NCBI GenBank assembly: GCA_008694505.1
Contig: VZDJ01000056.1
Location: 6,389,205 to 6,453,204 of the forward strand
Direction: 5' to 3'
From: Cyanoderma ruficeps
Lineage: Eukaryota > Chordata > Aves > Passeriformes > Timaliidae
DNA: 64,000 nucleotides
Positions within the stretch are counted from its first letter, which is position 1, and each line of letters begins with the position of its first letter. The position numbers and the translations under genes were made by a program. Below are positions 49,653-62,198 of the stretch, piece after piece. The notes under the pieces were generated by a model that had not been told where the DNA came from, searched no databases, and saw only the letters and a program-made list of their open reading frames with translations.

Positions 49653-52600
49653 TTTCCTTCAAGTTTGCTCTGAATTTAGGACATGCTCATGCAGCTCTGC
49701 TATAAACTTTTATCTAGAGAGGAGAAAGAGAGGAACCCAACAGGCCTGAAACAGAGGAATCTCAGGATAATCCCAGTGCAAAGTCAAGCCTTGGGTGAAA
49801 CTGCAAAAGTGGGAGGTTTATTGAGGCTCAGACTGGGTGTAAGGCCATCTTGTCTGGGCTGAGGAAGCTGTGGACCCAGGAGAGATGAAAGCATGCAGTT
49901 TGCTTGATTTAATGACTGTCTGGGATGCCTGTAGCCAGAAAGGCATCCCCACCCCTAGATGAGAAGACCTACCACCCCCATGGAACCACACACAGGGATC
50001 TCAGTTCCCACCAGGCAGAAGCTCAGTCCATCTCTCCATCACTGCCTACTTGACCACTGGCACAGCAGTGAGGCAAGTTTCACAGGGAGAAGTTAACACC
50101 TAAAACCTTTTAAAAAACCAAAAAAAATCCTAACAGGACAAGCTTCATCAGTTGCACCACTGAGTGCTGCACATCACTGTCCTCAGGAACTTGGTCTCAG
50201 CAAAGACAATATTTGGGCTTGACTTATTTTCTTCTCTCCCAAGTAAAGAAACCATTGTTGTTCCCTTAAGAAACCTCTTCCCTGTTCACAGTCAGGATGA
50301 CTTCCCTGATATTTTGCCAAGAGTTGTATAACAAATGGCTGATGAAACAAATAACAAGAACAGGCCAGAGAGAAGAGAGGAAATATCTAAAAAGAGGAAA
50401 AGGACAAATGAGTCTTCAGAGAATATGAGCTATGGAGGATGCGCTGAGTTTATGTCTGGTAGATTTTGCTTCATTTCCAGTAATTCATGCTCTGTATGTT
50501 TCTAGAAACAGATAGATGAAATATTTACAAAACCCACACCAGTGGATCCAAGACAAGTTGTGAGAGAAAGAAAAGTTTTCCCAGTTCTGACAGCCAAAAT
50601 AGGTTTGTCACTAGGCCAACACACAGAACTTTCCCCTTCTAACTTGGGCTGAAAAAACCAAATAGGATCATTTCTTCTGTACCTGGTTTCTCTGTCCAGT
50701 GGTTTCTCTCCACCACTGCTACACCTGCACTGCATGGTCCATGGACCCCAGCCAGCACCTTTCTGTCACTGTCCTTATTTTCCTTCAGGAGTTGAACAGT
50801 GGTTGGTGCAGGGACAGGACTATCCAAACCTCCAAAGACCAAGGCACACAGCAGATACTCTGAAGGCATTTTGGTCAGGGGTGTCCAAACCAGGTGCCAT
50901 CACTGCTGTCAGACACTGGGAGAGGGACAGCAGGTGTACTGCTGGCACACACCACACAGTCCACCCTTGACACTGGGGAGGACTTCAGAGGAGTTCAGAA
51001 GCAGAAAATCTAGGCGGAGTAAGGGGAAAGAACACAAATAGGAGACAAAAAGAAAATGAGAATGAAAAAAAACCCTATGCTGTGTAAAATTTGTATAGGA
51101 ATAATATAAAAATAATGCTCATTATGAACAAGCAGTGCTTGTTATTAACAGCATCATCCTAGGACCACTTTGCACATCTGTGTTTTCCATTAGCACCAAG
51201 TAGCAGCCTCTGGAGCACATGCTGTTCTGTGTGTGCATCTGCCCTGTGACTGTGAGCACCAAAACTGTCTGTTACACAGATATTGGGGAATAATTCCCTA
51301 GATGAGCTGTGCATGTATTCACAAGTAAAATATGCAGCCACACCAGTGTGCACACAGAAAACTCTCAATTTGTATGAGCAAAACAGGAGCTCAAGGCAGG
51401 TCAGTAGTACAGAGACTGAACTCTGAACTGGCAACAGCAATCCATCAGGACCTGTCGCTGCCAAAAGACAGTATAACAACTTTTCAACATGAGCTGCATC
51501 CTAATTTTTGTTTGGGTTGGTTTCACCAGCCTTCCTCAAGACCCTTGTCTGTGAATCTAGAATATAACTTGGACAAGAACATGCTTATTCTGACCATTTA
51601 ATCCATTGTGTAGGGAAATTAAGGTGTAACTAAGCCCCATAAACTATCACTACCTCCTTCTGAAAAGTCACCTAGCAAGCTAAAAATCGTAGGAGTAGCA
51701 GAGTTATTTTCCTGATTAAGTTTTCATGTGTTTCGTTTTTGTAATATTGGTACAAAGGAAACTCTCACACATACAAATGGAAATTTCAGGTGACAAATGC
51801 CAACTGATTACCAGCAGTTATCTTCTAAAGGATAACGTGATTACAAAAACTAGAAATTTTATCATTCTTATATGAAGACATTAAAGCTTATTAAACCAAT
51901 TCACCATTGTCTTAGCAGTTCTCTCTTTCTGTACAGAGATATTTTTTCCTGGGATAACAGTATCCATAGGAATTTTATGGGCGGGGTTCAGAACAAGGAC
52001 ATGTGCTGCTAGCTGGAAAATTGCATTTGATCTCTGCTTTTCCTTATCTCCTTTCAGATTTTATTTTCTCTTAAGTTTAAAGACACTTTCATTAAAGAAA
52101 TTATTCCCTTTCTTTGGGAGGATGAATCAGAAGGCACTAAAATCAGTGAGAGCCTTTCCATCAATTTAGGGGAACTTTACATTAGACTTTCAATTAGAAA
52201 CAGTTAAGTGTAGAAGTATAAAGAAACCAAAGATAAAGGAGAGGAGAGCAGGAGGTGGAAATGTTTCATGAACATTTACAAACCTCTGAGGTTTCACTTG
52301 GCTTTATGTTAAATTTAGGTCAAAGGTTTGGGTCAGCTTTTGTTCTCCTCAGCCCCCGTTTGCTCTGATCTTCTGTTCCAGAGTGGGCTCTTGACAGGTG
52401 CACTGTGAAAAGGGAAAAATGAGTTTGAAAAGCTGGACTCACGACCTGCTAGAGGCAGAATGATGAGGCAACTGCTTTGCAGTTTGTTTCATGTCAGAGG
52501 GAACACAATTGCCTCAGATAAAGCAGCACAGCATTGGACTGAACGCTGCAGATATTTTAAGGAAATGTCATGAGAGGGACGCATTAGAATTAATGCCCCT

Positions 52601-53755
52601 GCTTGGCATCTCCTGCAGTCACCTCAGTGGTGACAAACCCTTGAGTTTTGGGGCTGTGCCAGGCCCTGAGGCAGCAGCACTGACTGTGTTTGCCACTTGT
52701 AAAACTATTCACTTGAGGACAGTATTTTGTTGACCAGTGGCAAAGCACCAAATCTCCCACAGGGAGATGGATCACTCATCCTCCAAAGGTCACAGGACAC
52801 CAGGGTGGCAAAACCATTGTCCCCAGCAGCCTTTGCCTGGCATTGACAGGAGAGGAGTGAGGAACAAGAAGAGGATTTTGGTACTTATGACACAGAGATA
52901 CAAATAAGGCAACTCGATAAGGATAGTAGAGAGAGTGTCTTCAGGTTAATTTTATTGTCGTTTTTATAATTTGTAGATGATATTGTGGGAGAACCAGAGC
53001 AGCTTCCTGACATGTCTTCTAGCTAACTTCAAAGGGAAGTAAAAGTTGAAAGCAATTACTAAATTTTACTGAATTATGTTAATGAACGGGATAAATTTAG
53101 AGCAGGGGCCAAAGGGCAGCTGATATGTGGAAAGAAAAGAAGGATGTGAGAGCAGAAGTGATAAAATCACTAGCCCTGGGGGACAGCAGGAGAAGCAGGC
53201 AGCTTTTAGCCCCAAAACATTAAATGTTCTGTCACAACACAATTCCTTCTGCTTCATCCCCAGCTACCTGCTTCTGCCTGAGCCCCCTCCATCCCCACCT
53301 CAGCCACATCAGCACAAGGGTTTGCAAGGCCGTTCTAACCCAGACCACCAAGACCTGAGTTAACACAAAAACCTCCTGCACTGCTTGGGTGCAGCATCAC
53401 TGGATGGGGCTGGCACTTCACCTCTTGTTTGGCTCAGATTCATCCTGTTTAGTTTAGGCATTTAACCACAGACTAAGTCTCTAATTCCCTTAAAATCCTT
53501 CTCCAGGATGCAGAGAGAAGTGGGCACTGCCAGGGGCAATCCCTGCTGTAGGAGGGATCATGAGTTTCCCTTGTCAGGGAGCGCAGAGGGAGCTGGGGCC
53601 CAGGGCACCCTGCTCAGCCCAGGACAGACCCTCGGCCACCGGCCACACCTTCCCTTCTTCTCACTGCCGCAGGACCACGAGGTGGCCACAGAAGAATAGG
53701 GACAAGAACAGGTTTCTGACCTACTTCTTGGCAGCATTGAGAGCATTGGCAGTGT

Positions 53756-53816
53756 TGTGGTTATGATCTATTCCCCCATGGCTGCTGGAGCTGAGGGGGA
53801 ATAGATCATAACCACA
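53756..53816. repeat. perfect 22-bp inverted repeat with 17-bp spacer
   Basis: The left arm 53756-53777 (beginning TGTGGTTATGATC and ending with five C) is the exact reverse complement of the right arm 53795-53816. The spacer is ATGGCTGCTGGAGCTGA. Pairing stops abruptly outside the arms. There is no A-tail, tail repeat or terminal motif of a known transposon. Perfect arms with sharp edges fit a recent template-switch event during replication; a small MITE-like element or a hairpin RNA are alternatives. Confidence 0.93.
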
Positions 53817-56800
53817 CAAATCACATTGCCTCTCCATGCTGGCTTTTCCAGCTTTCCTGTTGAAGCCTTTCCTCTCTGTTTTTCACCATTCTTGACACAC
53901 AGACCTGGACGGTTTTCCCCCTTTAATTTCTGTTGATATCACATTTTCTTCTGTGTTTATGTGAAACAATATTATTTTCCATGGTCTTGAAATCAGCTCA
54001 GGACACAGTTGTTGTCTCGCAACATTTTGGAAACAGCATTTAGGAAACATTTTCAGCCATGAATATTTGAAGATTATTATATTTAAATCACTTCCAAATA
54101 TGAGATTCTTTTTCTTCTTGAGGGAATTGTGCTGTAATACTTAAATCCTTTGTATTAATTTTTTCCCTTTCTGATTTAATTCAGACATACTGTGGATTTA
54201 TATTATTACTTTTCATTAGTATCAAGTACTTTCCATGCTAGCAGGCTCTCAGTGGTGTCTGCACTGAACAACAGAAAATTCCTATTCCTTGGAAGAGTTT
54301 TCTCTAGATAACTTTTTATTTCTAGTCTATGTTTTTCATTAACAATATTCTCTAGTGTTTCGTCTTCCGCAGAAACTTCCAATATTTTTAGGACATCTTT
54401 TCAGACACTGTAATTGTTTCCTTGTGGAGCCTGAACTGGATCCATGGGATGGTGAGCCTTAAATACCTGACATGTTTTACTCTTGTTTTCTCCCATGGGA
54501 TGGTTTATATCAGGTTGGCTGAAGACCTGCTCTGACAGAGGGACTGGGTGCTGGATGCTACAGACATCCAAGCAGTCCCATTGTAATCAATTAGTAAGAT
54601 GAAATAATTTCAAAGAAAACATTTCCTCGGTCCCATGTAAATAACATTTTCATTACTCATTTCAACTGGCTGAACAGCAAAACCAAAGATTTTTTTTTCT
54701 TAATAAAAAGAGAATGGTCTTAAAGCAAACACCACAAAGACAAAAGTTGCTGGAAATTTCCTTTCTGGGAAGGGATGCAGCAGAAGTGGAGTTTTATCCT
54801 TGGGTCGCCAATACTTAGGGTCAGCCAGGGAACTATCTTTGAAAAAATTAAAACTCTCCAGAGAAAAATAACACATTATTCCTGCTGACTGACTCCAAAG
54901 AATAAAAAAACTGCAATTTTACCCAACATATCTCATCTGGCCCCTGTTCATGCCTGGGAAGGTGCATTTCTTTCAGTTTGAGCCCGTTGCTGTCACATCC
55001 ACCCATCAGTGAAGCCTGGGAGGTTCCTCTCTGTTGCGCTGCCAGGATGCTCCTCACGCCCCTTCTGTAAACACACAGGACAGGTCTCAGCACACTCAGC
55101 AAGATACTTTCAGTTCCATTTGCACAGAGCACTCCTTTTCCATTTCAGGAAATCAAGGAATGAGGACTCAGCCCTCCCTTTGATTGAGAATCACAGTTCT
55201 TGGGCATCCTGTAGACACGGCTGTTTAGGGTGCACTCGAAAGACCCCAATGCATCCTCAAAACAGTTCCTGAGCTTGCTTAGCTTTAAAAAACATAATGT
55301 TGTCACTACTGTTGATGCCGTTTGGGCTCAGATTTATGAAAAATAAAATTATTTTTGATTAAATAAGCACACACCTGTACATATACTCACACTTCAGAGG
55401 TTTGGGAGAATTAGATATAAATGGCTGTTGATGAAACTCAAACACTGTGTGCTGGTGCTGGAATTCAGAGCCAGCTTTCCGGGATTAGGTGTCCCTGACT
55501 AACCTCAGCTGTTAGAAATTATTTGGAGCTTGGCCCTGGCAGGTGAGGGGTCATTATGAGGAGGAGAACAAAAGCTTTTCTTCTCTCTTCTGCCCTCTGC
55601 CTCCCCCCTCTTCAGTATTGGGCAAATGTGGTTTTAATTCAGAAACACAAATGTCATCTTCAAAGTCACTCTGAGAAGGAAGGGTGGGGGAAAGGGAGAG
55701 GAAAAAAAAACCCTAACCAAACAATTGGATAGCAATTTGTCAAGATTTTTTTTAACTGTGAAATTGAACTGGAAAGTCTTACCAGCTGACTGATGAGCCA
55801 GTGGGGAGGAAGAGAGACTGGGAGTGCTGGAGTTAGTCTGCAGTGCACTTGAAATGCAGTGAACTTTCTTGCTGCCCCAAACAGCATCTAATATTTTGCT
55901 TTGTTCAAAGCCAGCCCTTATCTGATATAAATAATCCTGAGATCCCATGTCACCAGGAGTCCAGGGAAAACAGCTCCACCTTATGTGCTGTTCTTGGAGT
56001 GCTTGGGGCACTGTCACCAAAAGCTGTTTGGGAGCATTAAGTAGTAAGGAAACATTTCTTTCCTCCACCTTGCACTTTTGGAAGTCTCCAGGCTGGGAGG
56101 TATTTTTATTTCAGGTTGTGACATCAGTGGCTGCATGTGTGCTGCAGCTCTGACAGCAGATGTGAATAACGGAGAAGGGTTCTGAGCATGAGAAGTCACT
56201 CTGAGCGTTGGCTGTGCTTCCCTAATGTATGTGACATTGACATAATGTGCCCCAGGGCTTTCTGGATCAGACGGTGTTTGCCTGTTCCACGTGCTGCTTT
56301 TATGAACAGCTATCAAGCTGTAAACATGTAGGCAGTTGAAACACATGTAGGCAGCGTGTGTGGTGAGTGGCTTCCCATGCTGTCCATGGGTGGGAAAGCA
56401 CAGAGCCGAGGTCAGGGCAGCAGAAATGATGTTTTGGCATCAGAGGAGAGGACTCCTGTTCCCTGGCAGGGCTCATGGTGGGCGGTCTGGATGGTGGTGG
56501 TGCTGCATCATCATGTTGGCTGATTGTATAACACACACAGCCCATGGAAACAGCTTTTGTGATGCACAGAAGCTCAAGCAGATACATCTCACAGGAGCTG
56601 ACGTGTGAGCTGGATACGCTCCTCAACAATGTAAGAAATTGAAGCCTTCATTTCCAAGCACAGAGGCTGGATAGCAGGGTCACAGCTCAGCAGATGGTCA
56701 GTCCAAGCCCCTCTTCCTTCATCTGTGAGGCAGTGGCCCCTCAATCAGATACACATTTCACAGAGCTGTGTTAGGGAATCAGCAGTACTGAGAATCTTGT

Positions 56801-56889
56801 TCCTACAGGGACTGAAAGCAGGATTAATCCCTCTCTGATTTCCTCCTCTAACTCCTTCTCCCTGACACCCCATTCCAGCTTTCATCCTA
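53817..56889. other. unique non-coding DNA, no gene seen
   Basis: No supported gene. The region 53900-54370 is A/T-rich. Frames of 144 codons (56068-55634, minus), 110 and 109 codons (minus, 56014-56629) have no visible domain and partly overlap other frames. Confidence 0.58.
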
Positions 56890-57245
56890 TCTGGGCTATT
56901 TAGTCTAGAGCAGAGAAGACAGAGAGGAGACATGATAAGAGTCTTCAATTATATAAATGGCTTATGCAAAGAGGAAGGCAATAAATTGTTATCCACAGTG
57001 AAAGCACAAAAAAAAGTAATGGGTTTTAATGCAGCAAGGGAGACCTGAGTTCAGAACTAGAATAACTTCCCTGCTGCAAGGGTCATTGGGCACTGGAGGG
57101 GATTGCCTGGGCAGGCTGGGGGATCTCCACGGCTGACGGGGTTAAAAAAACACTTCAGACAAACGGGTCAGGAGTGGTTGGTTTGTGTGGGGGTGGATGA
57201 GGTGACCTCTTCAGGTTCTTTCTACCCATTTTCTTCTATATCATG
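56890..57245 (+). mobile_element. CR1 LINE fragment, longest copy in the window
   Basis: About 356 bp of CR1. It starts with CTGGGCTATTTAGTCTAGAG, then GCAGAGAAGACAGAGAGG and ACATGATAAGAGTCTTCAAT. It continues through a CTTCCCTGCTGCAAGGGTCA step, GGGCACTGGAGGGGATTGCC, TGGGCAGGCTGGGGG and GGTTAAAAAAACACTTCAGA, ending in ACCTCTTCAGGTTCTTTCTA. The upstream part corresponds to the end of the CR1 reverse-transcriptase ORF, now full of stops and shifts; the rest is the 3' untranslated region. The tail repeat is reduced to TTCTATATCATGA. It is an old, inactive copy lying 89 bp before LTR copy B. Confidence 0.9.
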
Positions 57246-57334
57246 ATGGTAACTATTCCAGCCTCACTCCTTGGCAGAAAACAGTGACAAAACTCCACTC
57301 CTGTGGTTTTTGGTACAAGTTGGCAATCTTGTGG

Positions 57335-57780
57335 TGATATCTGATTTTTAGCTTTCATGTATTTCAGATTCTGTGCTGCCCAGAGGTGCAGTTCTGAGTC
57401 TCATATTAAGTGCCAGTCATCTCTCTTCACAGAGTAGGGAGACAAAACAAATCCTTTTCCTGCTGCACACCAAGGACAGCTCTCAGGCCCAAAAGCACAA
57501 ACAAGGGTGGGCTGAAGAGAGGAACAGGAAGGATGGGACCTCACAACCTGAAGCTGGAATTGGACAATTAAACCCCAATATGCAAATGGACCAAAACTTA
57601 TAAAAGTGTAAGACCTTGTGACTGGTTGTCCATTTTGTGACCATTTTTAGCCCACCTTGGGTGTAGCCCTGACCAGGCCCTATCCTGCCCAAGGTGTACC
57701 CTAAAGGCCTTTCAATAGTATCCACTTTATTCACTGGCTCTGTCCAGTCTCTGTTTCAGGTCAGCCTTCTCAAGGCATCA
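57335..57780 (+). mobile_element. solo LTR, copy B
   Basis: This 446-bp LTR is the same length and strand as the copy at 40101-40546, and about 88% identical by hand count over the central 200 bp, with mostly transitions. It starts TGATATC and ends GGCATCA. It keeps the octamer ATGCAAAT (57580-57587) and TATAAAA (57599-57605). The flanks GTGG and AGGG do not match, so no target duplication is visible; it has decayed, or the ends were altered. No internal viral sequence is attached. The two copies are 17 kb apart and too diverged to be the paired LTRs of one provirus of normal size, so they are independent insertions. Confidence 0.86.
57580..57605 (+). promoter_or_regulatory. octamer plus TATA core promoter of LTR copy B
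   Basis: ATGCAAAT (57580-57587) lies 11 bp upstream of TATAAAA (57599-57605), exactly as in copy A. The retained spacing shows it was part of the ancestral LTR. Confidence 0.58.
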
Positions 57781-59445
57781 AGGGCAGTACACTATTGGGT
57801 CAAGGAACTGATGAAGCCAGAAGACAGGATGATCTCTCAGCACACAACAGGCATAGCTGTAAGGTCCTGCAGCACTCAATTATTCTGCCTAACCCTAAAT
57901 AATTTAATTTTCTCTTAAGCAGTCAGCAAGAGAAACCCAAGCTCTGAAGAGCTCCTCAACTGTGCAGAGGACAATTGTTCACACACACTGATTCCCAAAC
58001 AATGGCAGCTCAGCAGCCTCCCCACAAGCAAGACAGAGTTACTTTGCCCTGTGCGAGATTACCAGATTCCTTGGGGTGTGCTGGTGTTGGCAGCTGGTAC
58101 AACCTCATCCTGCATAGCCCTTGCAAAAAGGAGCATCCCTGGAGATGCTTCGCTCTGAAATGCACTTCTCACCAAATTGCACTGAAAATGGGATGGATCC
58201 TGTGTTTACATAAGCATATCCTTAAGTGCATTGCTGGGTTGGGGCCTTACCCAGCTTTATTTCAGGCTCCTGGGGGTCAGTAGGGATTGATTAGCTTCTC
58301 TGCATGACCTGGGCACTGAAAGCCTACATGTGTCAGAGTGAGGATATTTTACAGCATATAATTTTTCTCACTGAATTTTAGATATCCTAGGCAGAAAAGA
58401 TGGCCAATAACAATAAAGTCAGAAGGCAGTGTCTCCTTCTAAAAGCGAGGTGTGAGTGAACCCTAACAGATGTAATTTGTATCATTACTGCTGATGAAGT
58501 TAGCAATCTTTAGCAAGGAGACATGATCAATAGCTACTTGAGAAGACACAGCTGCAGATATCCAAATGGACATGAACAAGGAAGAGAGGTGTAAAAGGCA
58601 ATAGCTGAATATTTAAACCACATGAAAGTTGTAAGGTAGGTTGTTGACCTTGAAAGAACCACATAAGTAAAAAAAGGTAGAGCAGGGCAACAATGATTTA
58701 TGTACTTGCCCTGCACTAATATTAGAATGGCTTATTCAAGAGGGTAGTAAATTATGAACAAAGTAGAGCTTTATTAGATTAATGACAGAGGAGTTTATAT
58801 ATAAAGGCTGGCATCTTTGGAAAGTGGGTAAGAAAAATTAATTTTATTTTAACTCTTTTGTTTCCAGGCTTGAACATTCCCTTTTCTGCCATGCAGTCAT
58901 CTGTCTTTCACTTGATAATTTCATATCTGTTCCCATATCCTTTGTGACAGCAGCAGAGCTCAATGTACGGGAAGCAACAGGACACCAGGAAGGGGCACCC
59001 ATGGAGACAGAGATGATAAGTGCTAAAAGCTTTATCAAAGATGATAAAAGCTAAAAGCAGTTCAACAAGGACCTGCTTCTAACACTGTGGAAAGAGGTGG
59101 GAGTTTTGGAATTGACCAAGAGGCTCTCAGACCTTTATCATGACTGCTGTGGTGATGTCCAGAATCCCTGGTCTTGGATCATACATGCTGATGGCCCTGC
59201 AAAAAAACAAAAGATGTCAATCACCCCCCACAGGCTTTAAATCAAGCAAAGGAGGGTAAAGTCTGGTATTGGCAACAAGGGGCTACAGCATGAAGTGGTT
59301 CACGTGTGGTTGCACAGAAAGTTGGGCCAGGATATCCACATTCCGTTTCCCATCCAAATGCCTAATCTAGACAACAGGAAAGAGCGTGATGCAACAACAA
59401 ACTTAACTAACCAAAACAACAACAATAAAAAAAAACCAAAACCAA
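57781..59445. other. unique non-coding DNA, no gene seen
   Basis: No gene was recognised; the longest frame (102 codons, 57975-58283) has no domain. It ends in A-rich sequence with AAC and AAACC units (about 59396-59445), just before two undetermined bases. Confidence 0.6.
59011..59058 (+). repeat. 20-bp direct repeat, 28 bp apart
   Basis: AGATGATAAGTGCTAAAAGC (59011-59030) recurs as AGATGATAAAAGCTAAAAGC (59039-59058), with two changes. Confidence 0.75.
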
Positions 59446-59460
59446 NNAAAAAAAAAAAAA
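59396..59460. repeat. A-rich simple repeat containing two N
   Basis: AACAACAAC- and AAACC-type units lead into two undetermined bases (59446-59447) and then 13 A. The two N mark an unresolved homopolymer or a patched join; the real tract length is unknown. Confidence 0.9.
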
Positions 59461-62162
59461 TCTATGCTAAACAATTTTTAATGCATGTAGTTTGGTTTGC
59501 AAAATATCTGTATTAATCCTAACTTGTTTATACCAGTGGAAGGGACAAATCAGTCATCACAGTACTCATTATTGAACATGGAAATAGATCTGTAATCATA
59601 TCAAGTCCCAGCAGTGACTCTAACAACTTCTTGGACCATTGCCATCAACAAGAGAACTAATTCCACAGAGAAAACATTCAGGGGCACCAGTTAATCAGGG
59701 CATGACCAACTGCATTACTGGGACACACTACACTGCTGATCATTAAGGTCCGTGACTGCCTTTGCTGCAGGAGTGGGTGGCTGTGCTCTCCCCCATCCCT
59801 GAGGCTGCACTTGATGAGATCAGTGGCCAAATTCTTATCTCCATCCTCAGGGTCAGGCCTAAGGGGCTGGCACTGTGCTGCTCATTATTCACCCCTTGCC
59901 ATGTACAGGTGACCTGAAAACCTGACCCACAGCCCAGTGAGTCCCCTTTGGGTTTCTCTGTGCTCCAAATCAAGCCTCAAGAGAACAATTAGAATGAATG
60001 AGCTCAAATAAAAATGAGTTTTTGGGAGTGTGTTTATGATCAGTTTTGTGTGCTGCCCTTTGCTCCCTGCAAGACCCCTGGCTCAGGTCTAATGCAGCCG
60101 AAGAAAGTTCTAGCTAGGAGAGGATTGCTATGTTAATAGACATACACAAAAAATCTGCTTAGAGGGGGAAAAAAAATAAAGATGGCTGAGGAATAAAAAC
60201 TATTTAACAGCATTCAACTATTCAACTCACAGTGAATAAATTTCACAGGTAGGATAGTGCAGATACAGCTATTATGGAAACATGAATCTTCAACTCCTCT
60301 ACATTATTATATTTTCCCTTCTTTGTAAGGTTTGTGGAAAAAGTAGAATATGCTAATAAACCTCTCTGATTTGTCTCCCTTGAAGTTTTTGTGAGCAAAG
60401 TAACACATTCTATTTAAACTTCATAATTCATATGTAATTATTTTTGTTATGTTCTCTTCAACCCTCAATGGACAAATGTATAGTCTCCTTGAATTAACTA
60501 CTGTAGTTTCTCACCGGCATTAGCTTGAGCTTAGTTGACAGCTACACTCTAAAAAAAATCATTATTAGAACTCATCTCAATGCAGATGTAATCTGGACAA
60601 AGAAGTTCCCCCCCATGATCTCCTGCCTCTGTGTTGCTCAACATCTCATCCTGTGCCATTCAAGGCTGGAGTATTTGGGTTCCTCCACCTGCAAGAATCA
60701 AGGGCTAAATATGTATTTATTGGTCCACAACAACTGCCATCCTGTGATGAGATAATTAGGCACGTGCAGGGAGGGTATTCCCATGGGACTTGGGGTGGAC
60801 AGTTTGAATTAGGCTGGAAAGGGGAAGGCTGGGATGGGGTCTGGTGCTTCTGCACAGCAGTGGCACTGTGCACAAACACTCCTTTGCCCCAAAAAAGTGC
60901 CAAAAGGAGGCACAAGAAAAAGGAGAACAGCTCCCTTCACTCCATCCTGCCTCCACTGCACCTTCACGAGCAGGGGGAAGCAGTGGCTGCCCAGCTTCGC
61001 CCTCACACCTGCAAACCCTTCCATGGCCTCATTTCCTCCCTCCTCCACATCCTCCCACAGAAGTGGGTTTATTTGTTAAACAGAAAGACTTGACTTCTTT
61101 TGGTGAAGTATTTTAAGATGGTCTGTGTCTGTATATGAAAATGGGGGACTTATTTTCCTAAAGAATCTGCATTTTCTAAAGGTTACAGGAAACAATTTTA
61201 AAAGGAAATTCATAACTATTTTTGAAATTATTTTGCATTTACAGTCTCTCCCTTGCAGGAAGGTCTCATCCACTTTTCTTCATGAGACATTCAACATGTG
61301 CATTTATTTTCTATTTAAAATAAGAAAAAGATCCAAACACCACAGACAATAAATAAAGAAAATAAAGCTTTTTTATTAATAAATAATAGAAAATAAAGCT
61401 TTTTGTCCTGATACTGCAGAAACCTTCCACAACAGTGAAATGCAGAATTAAGAAACACCAATGTGGAAAAAAGTAATCTGAATCCATCACAGTGAAATAC
61501 ACTAGTCAATACCACCTTAACACAACACATTAAAAACACCGAAGCAACACCTGCTTGTGAAGTGCTTGATTCTTATGAAATTTTTCCTTGAGGAAATGGT
61601 CCCATAGAACTTTTTAACTTTACTTAATCAGCACAAAACAAATCAAAGAAGATGACTCTCATTTCCTTTTCTAAATGAAAAATGTCCATTTCATGAGGGA
61701 AAGGTCAGCTCTTAGGCAGAGTGCTGGTGCCCTTTAGAGAACCTGAAATCTGCACCTGGACTTCCTCACATCCTAAATATTTCCCTCCTTCAGTTTGGCT
61801 GAGAATTGCTGTTTAAAACGACTTTTTTATTCCTGGTCCCTTCATTACTCTGATGGTTTTGTCTTTCTTAGAATTTACTCTTTGTATAACATTTTCTGGA
61901 TAAAATACAATAAATTCTGTTTTATGTCCTAATTCCATCGAGACAGATATAGAAGTGCTAAATAGCTACTGTGACAAGTCTAATAAATAGCCATCTAACC
62001 ACATTATAAATAACCTCAAATTCAGCCCAATAAATATTGCAACAAATTTGTGTTTGCCAGTACATCTGTAGAAATATCAGTAATAAGATAGACCAGAAAG
62101 GCTAACCCGTACTAAAGAGCTTTGGTTTTGGAAAAAGGCCATGTGCAATATTTAATTCTTCT
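59461..62162. other. unique non-coding DNA, no gene seen
   Basis: No supported gene. Overlapping frames at 60646-61116 (up to 146 codons) occur on both strands in five phases, which is a composition effect. An A/T-rich duplicated stretch with several AATAAA hexamers is at 61349-61404. Confidence 0.58.
61349..61404 (+). repeat. 31-bp-spaced duplication with five AATAAA hexamers
   Basis: AGAAAATAAAGCTTTTT occurs at 61357-61373 and 61388-61404. Within 55 bp there are about five AATAAA hexamers on the plus strand. This could act as a strong polyadenylation region, but no upstream transcript is supported, so simple A/T repeat expansion is the safer reading. Confidence 0.7.
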
Positions 62163-62198
62163 GGGGGGGGGAAAGGGGGGTGGAAAGGGGGTGGAGGT
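62163..62198 (+). repeat. G-rich tract, G-quadruplex-forming pattern
   Basis: G runs of 9, 6, 2, 5 and 2 bases, separated by AAA or T, lie within about 34 bp, followed by the A/G-rich AAAAGAAAAGAAAAAAAAG. The 9-base run can supply two three-G steps, so the four-run quadruplex rule is met on the plus strand. Confidence 0.8.

Larger units (their letters stand above)
45321..53755. other. unique non-coding DNA, no gene seen
   Basis: There are 8.4 kb without a supported gene. The longest frames are 123 codons (48746-48375, minus) and 106 codons (51479-51159, minus), with no recognisable domain. Short structures are listed separately at 46274-46309 and 49603-49652. No CR1 or LTR copy was recognised in this stretch. 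Confidence 0.58.

Noticed and set aside
40101..57780. Copies A and B as the two LTRs of one provirus
   Set aside because: They are about 17 kb apart with unique sequence and CR1 copies between, about 12% diverged, and copy A has its own flanking duplication.
60646..61116. Overlapping ORFs of 80-146 codons on both strands
   Set aside because: Five phases are open at the same place, which reflects base composition. No phase shows a recognisable protein.
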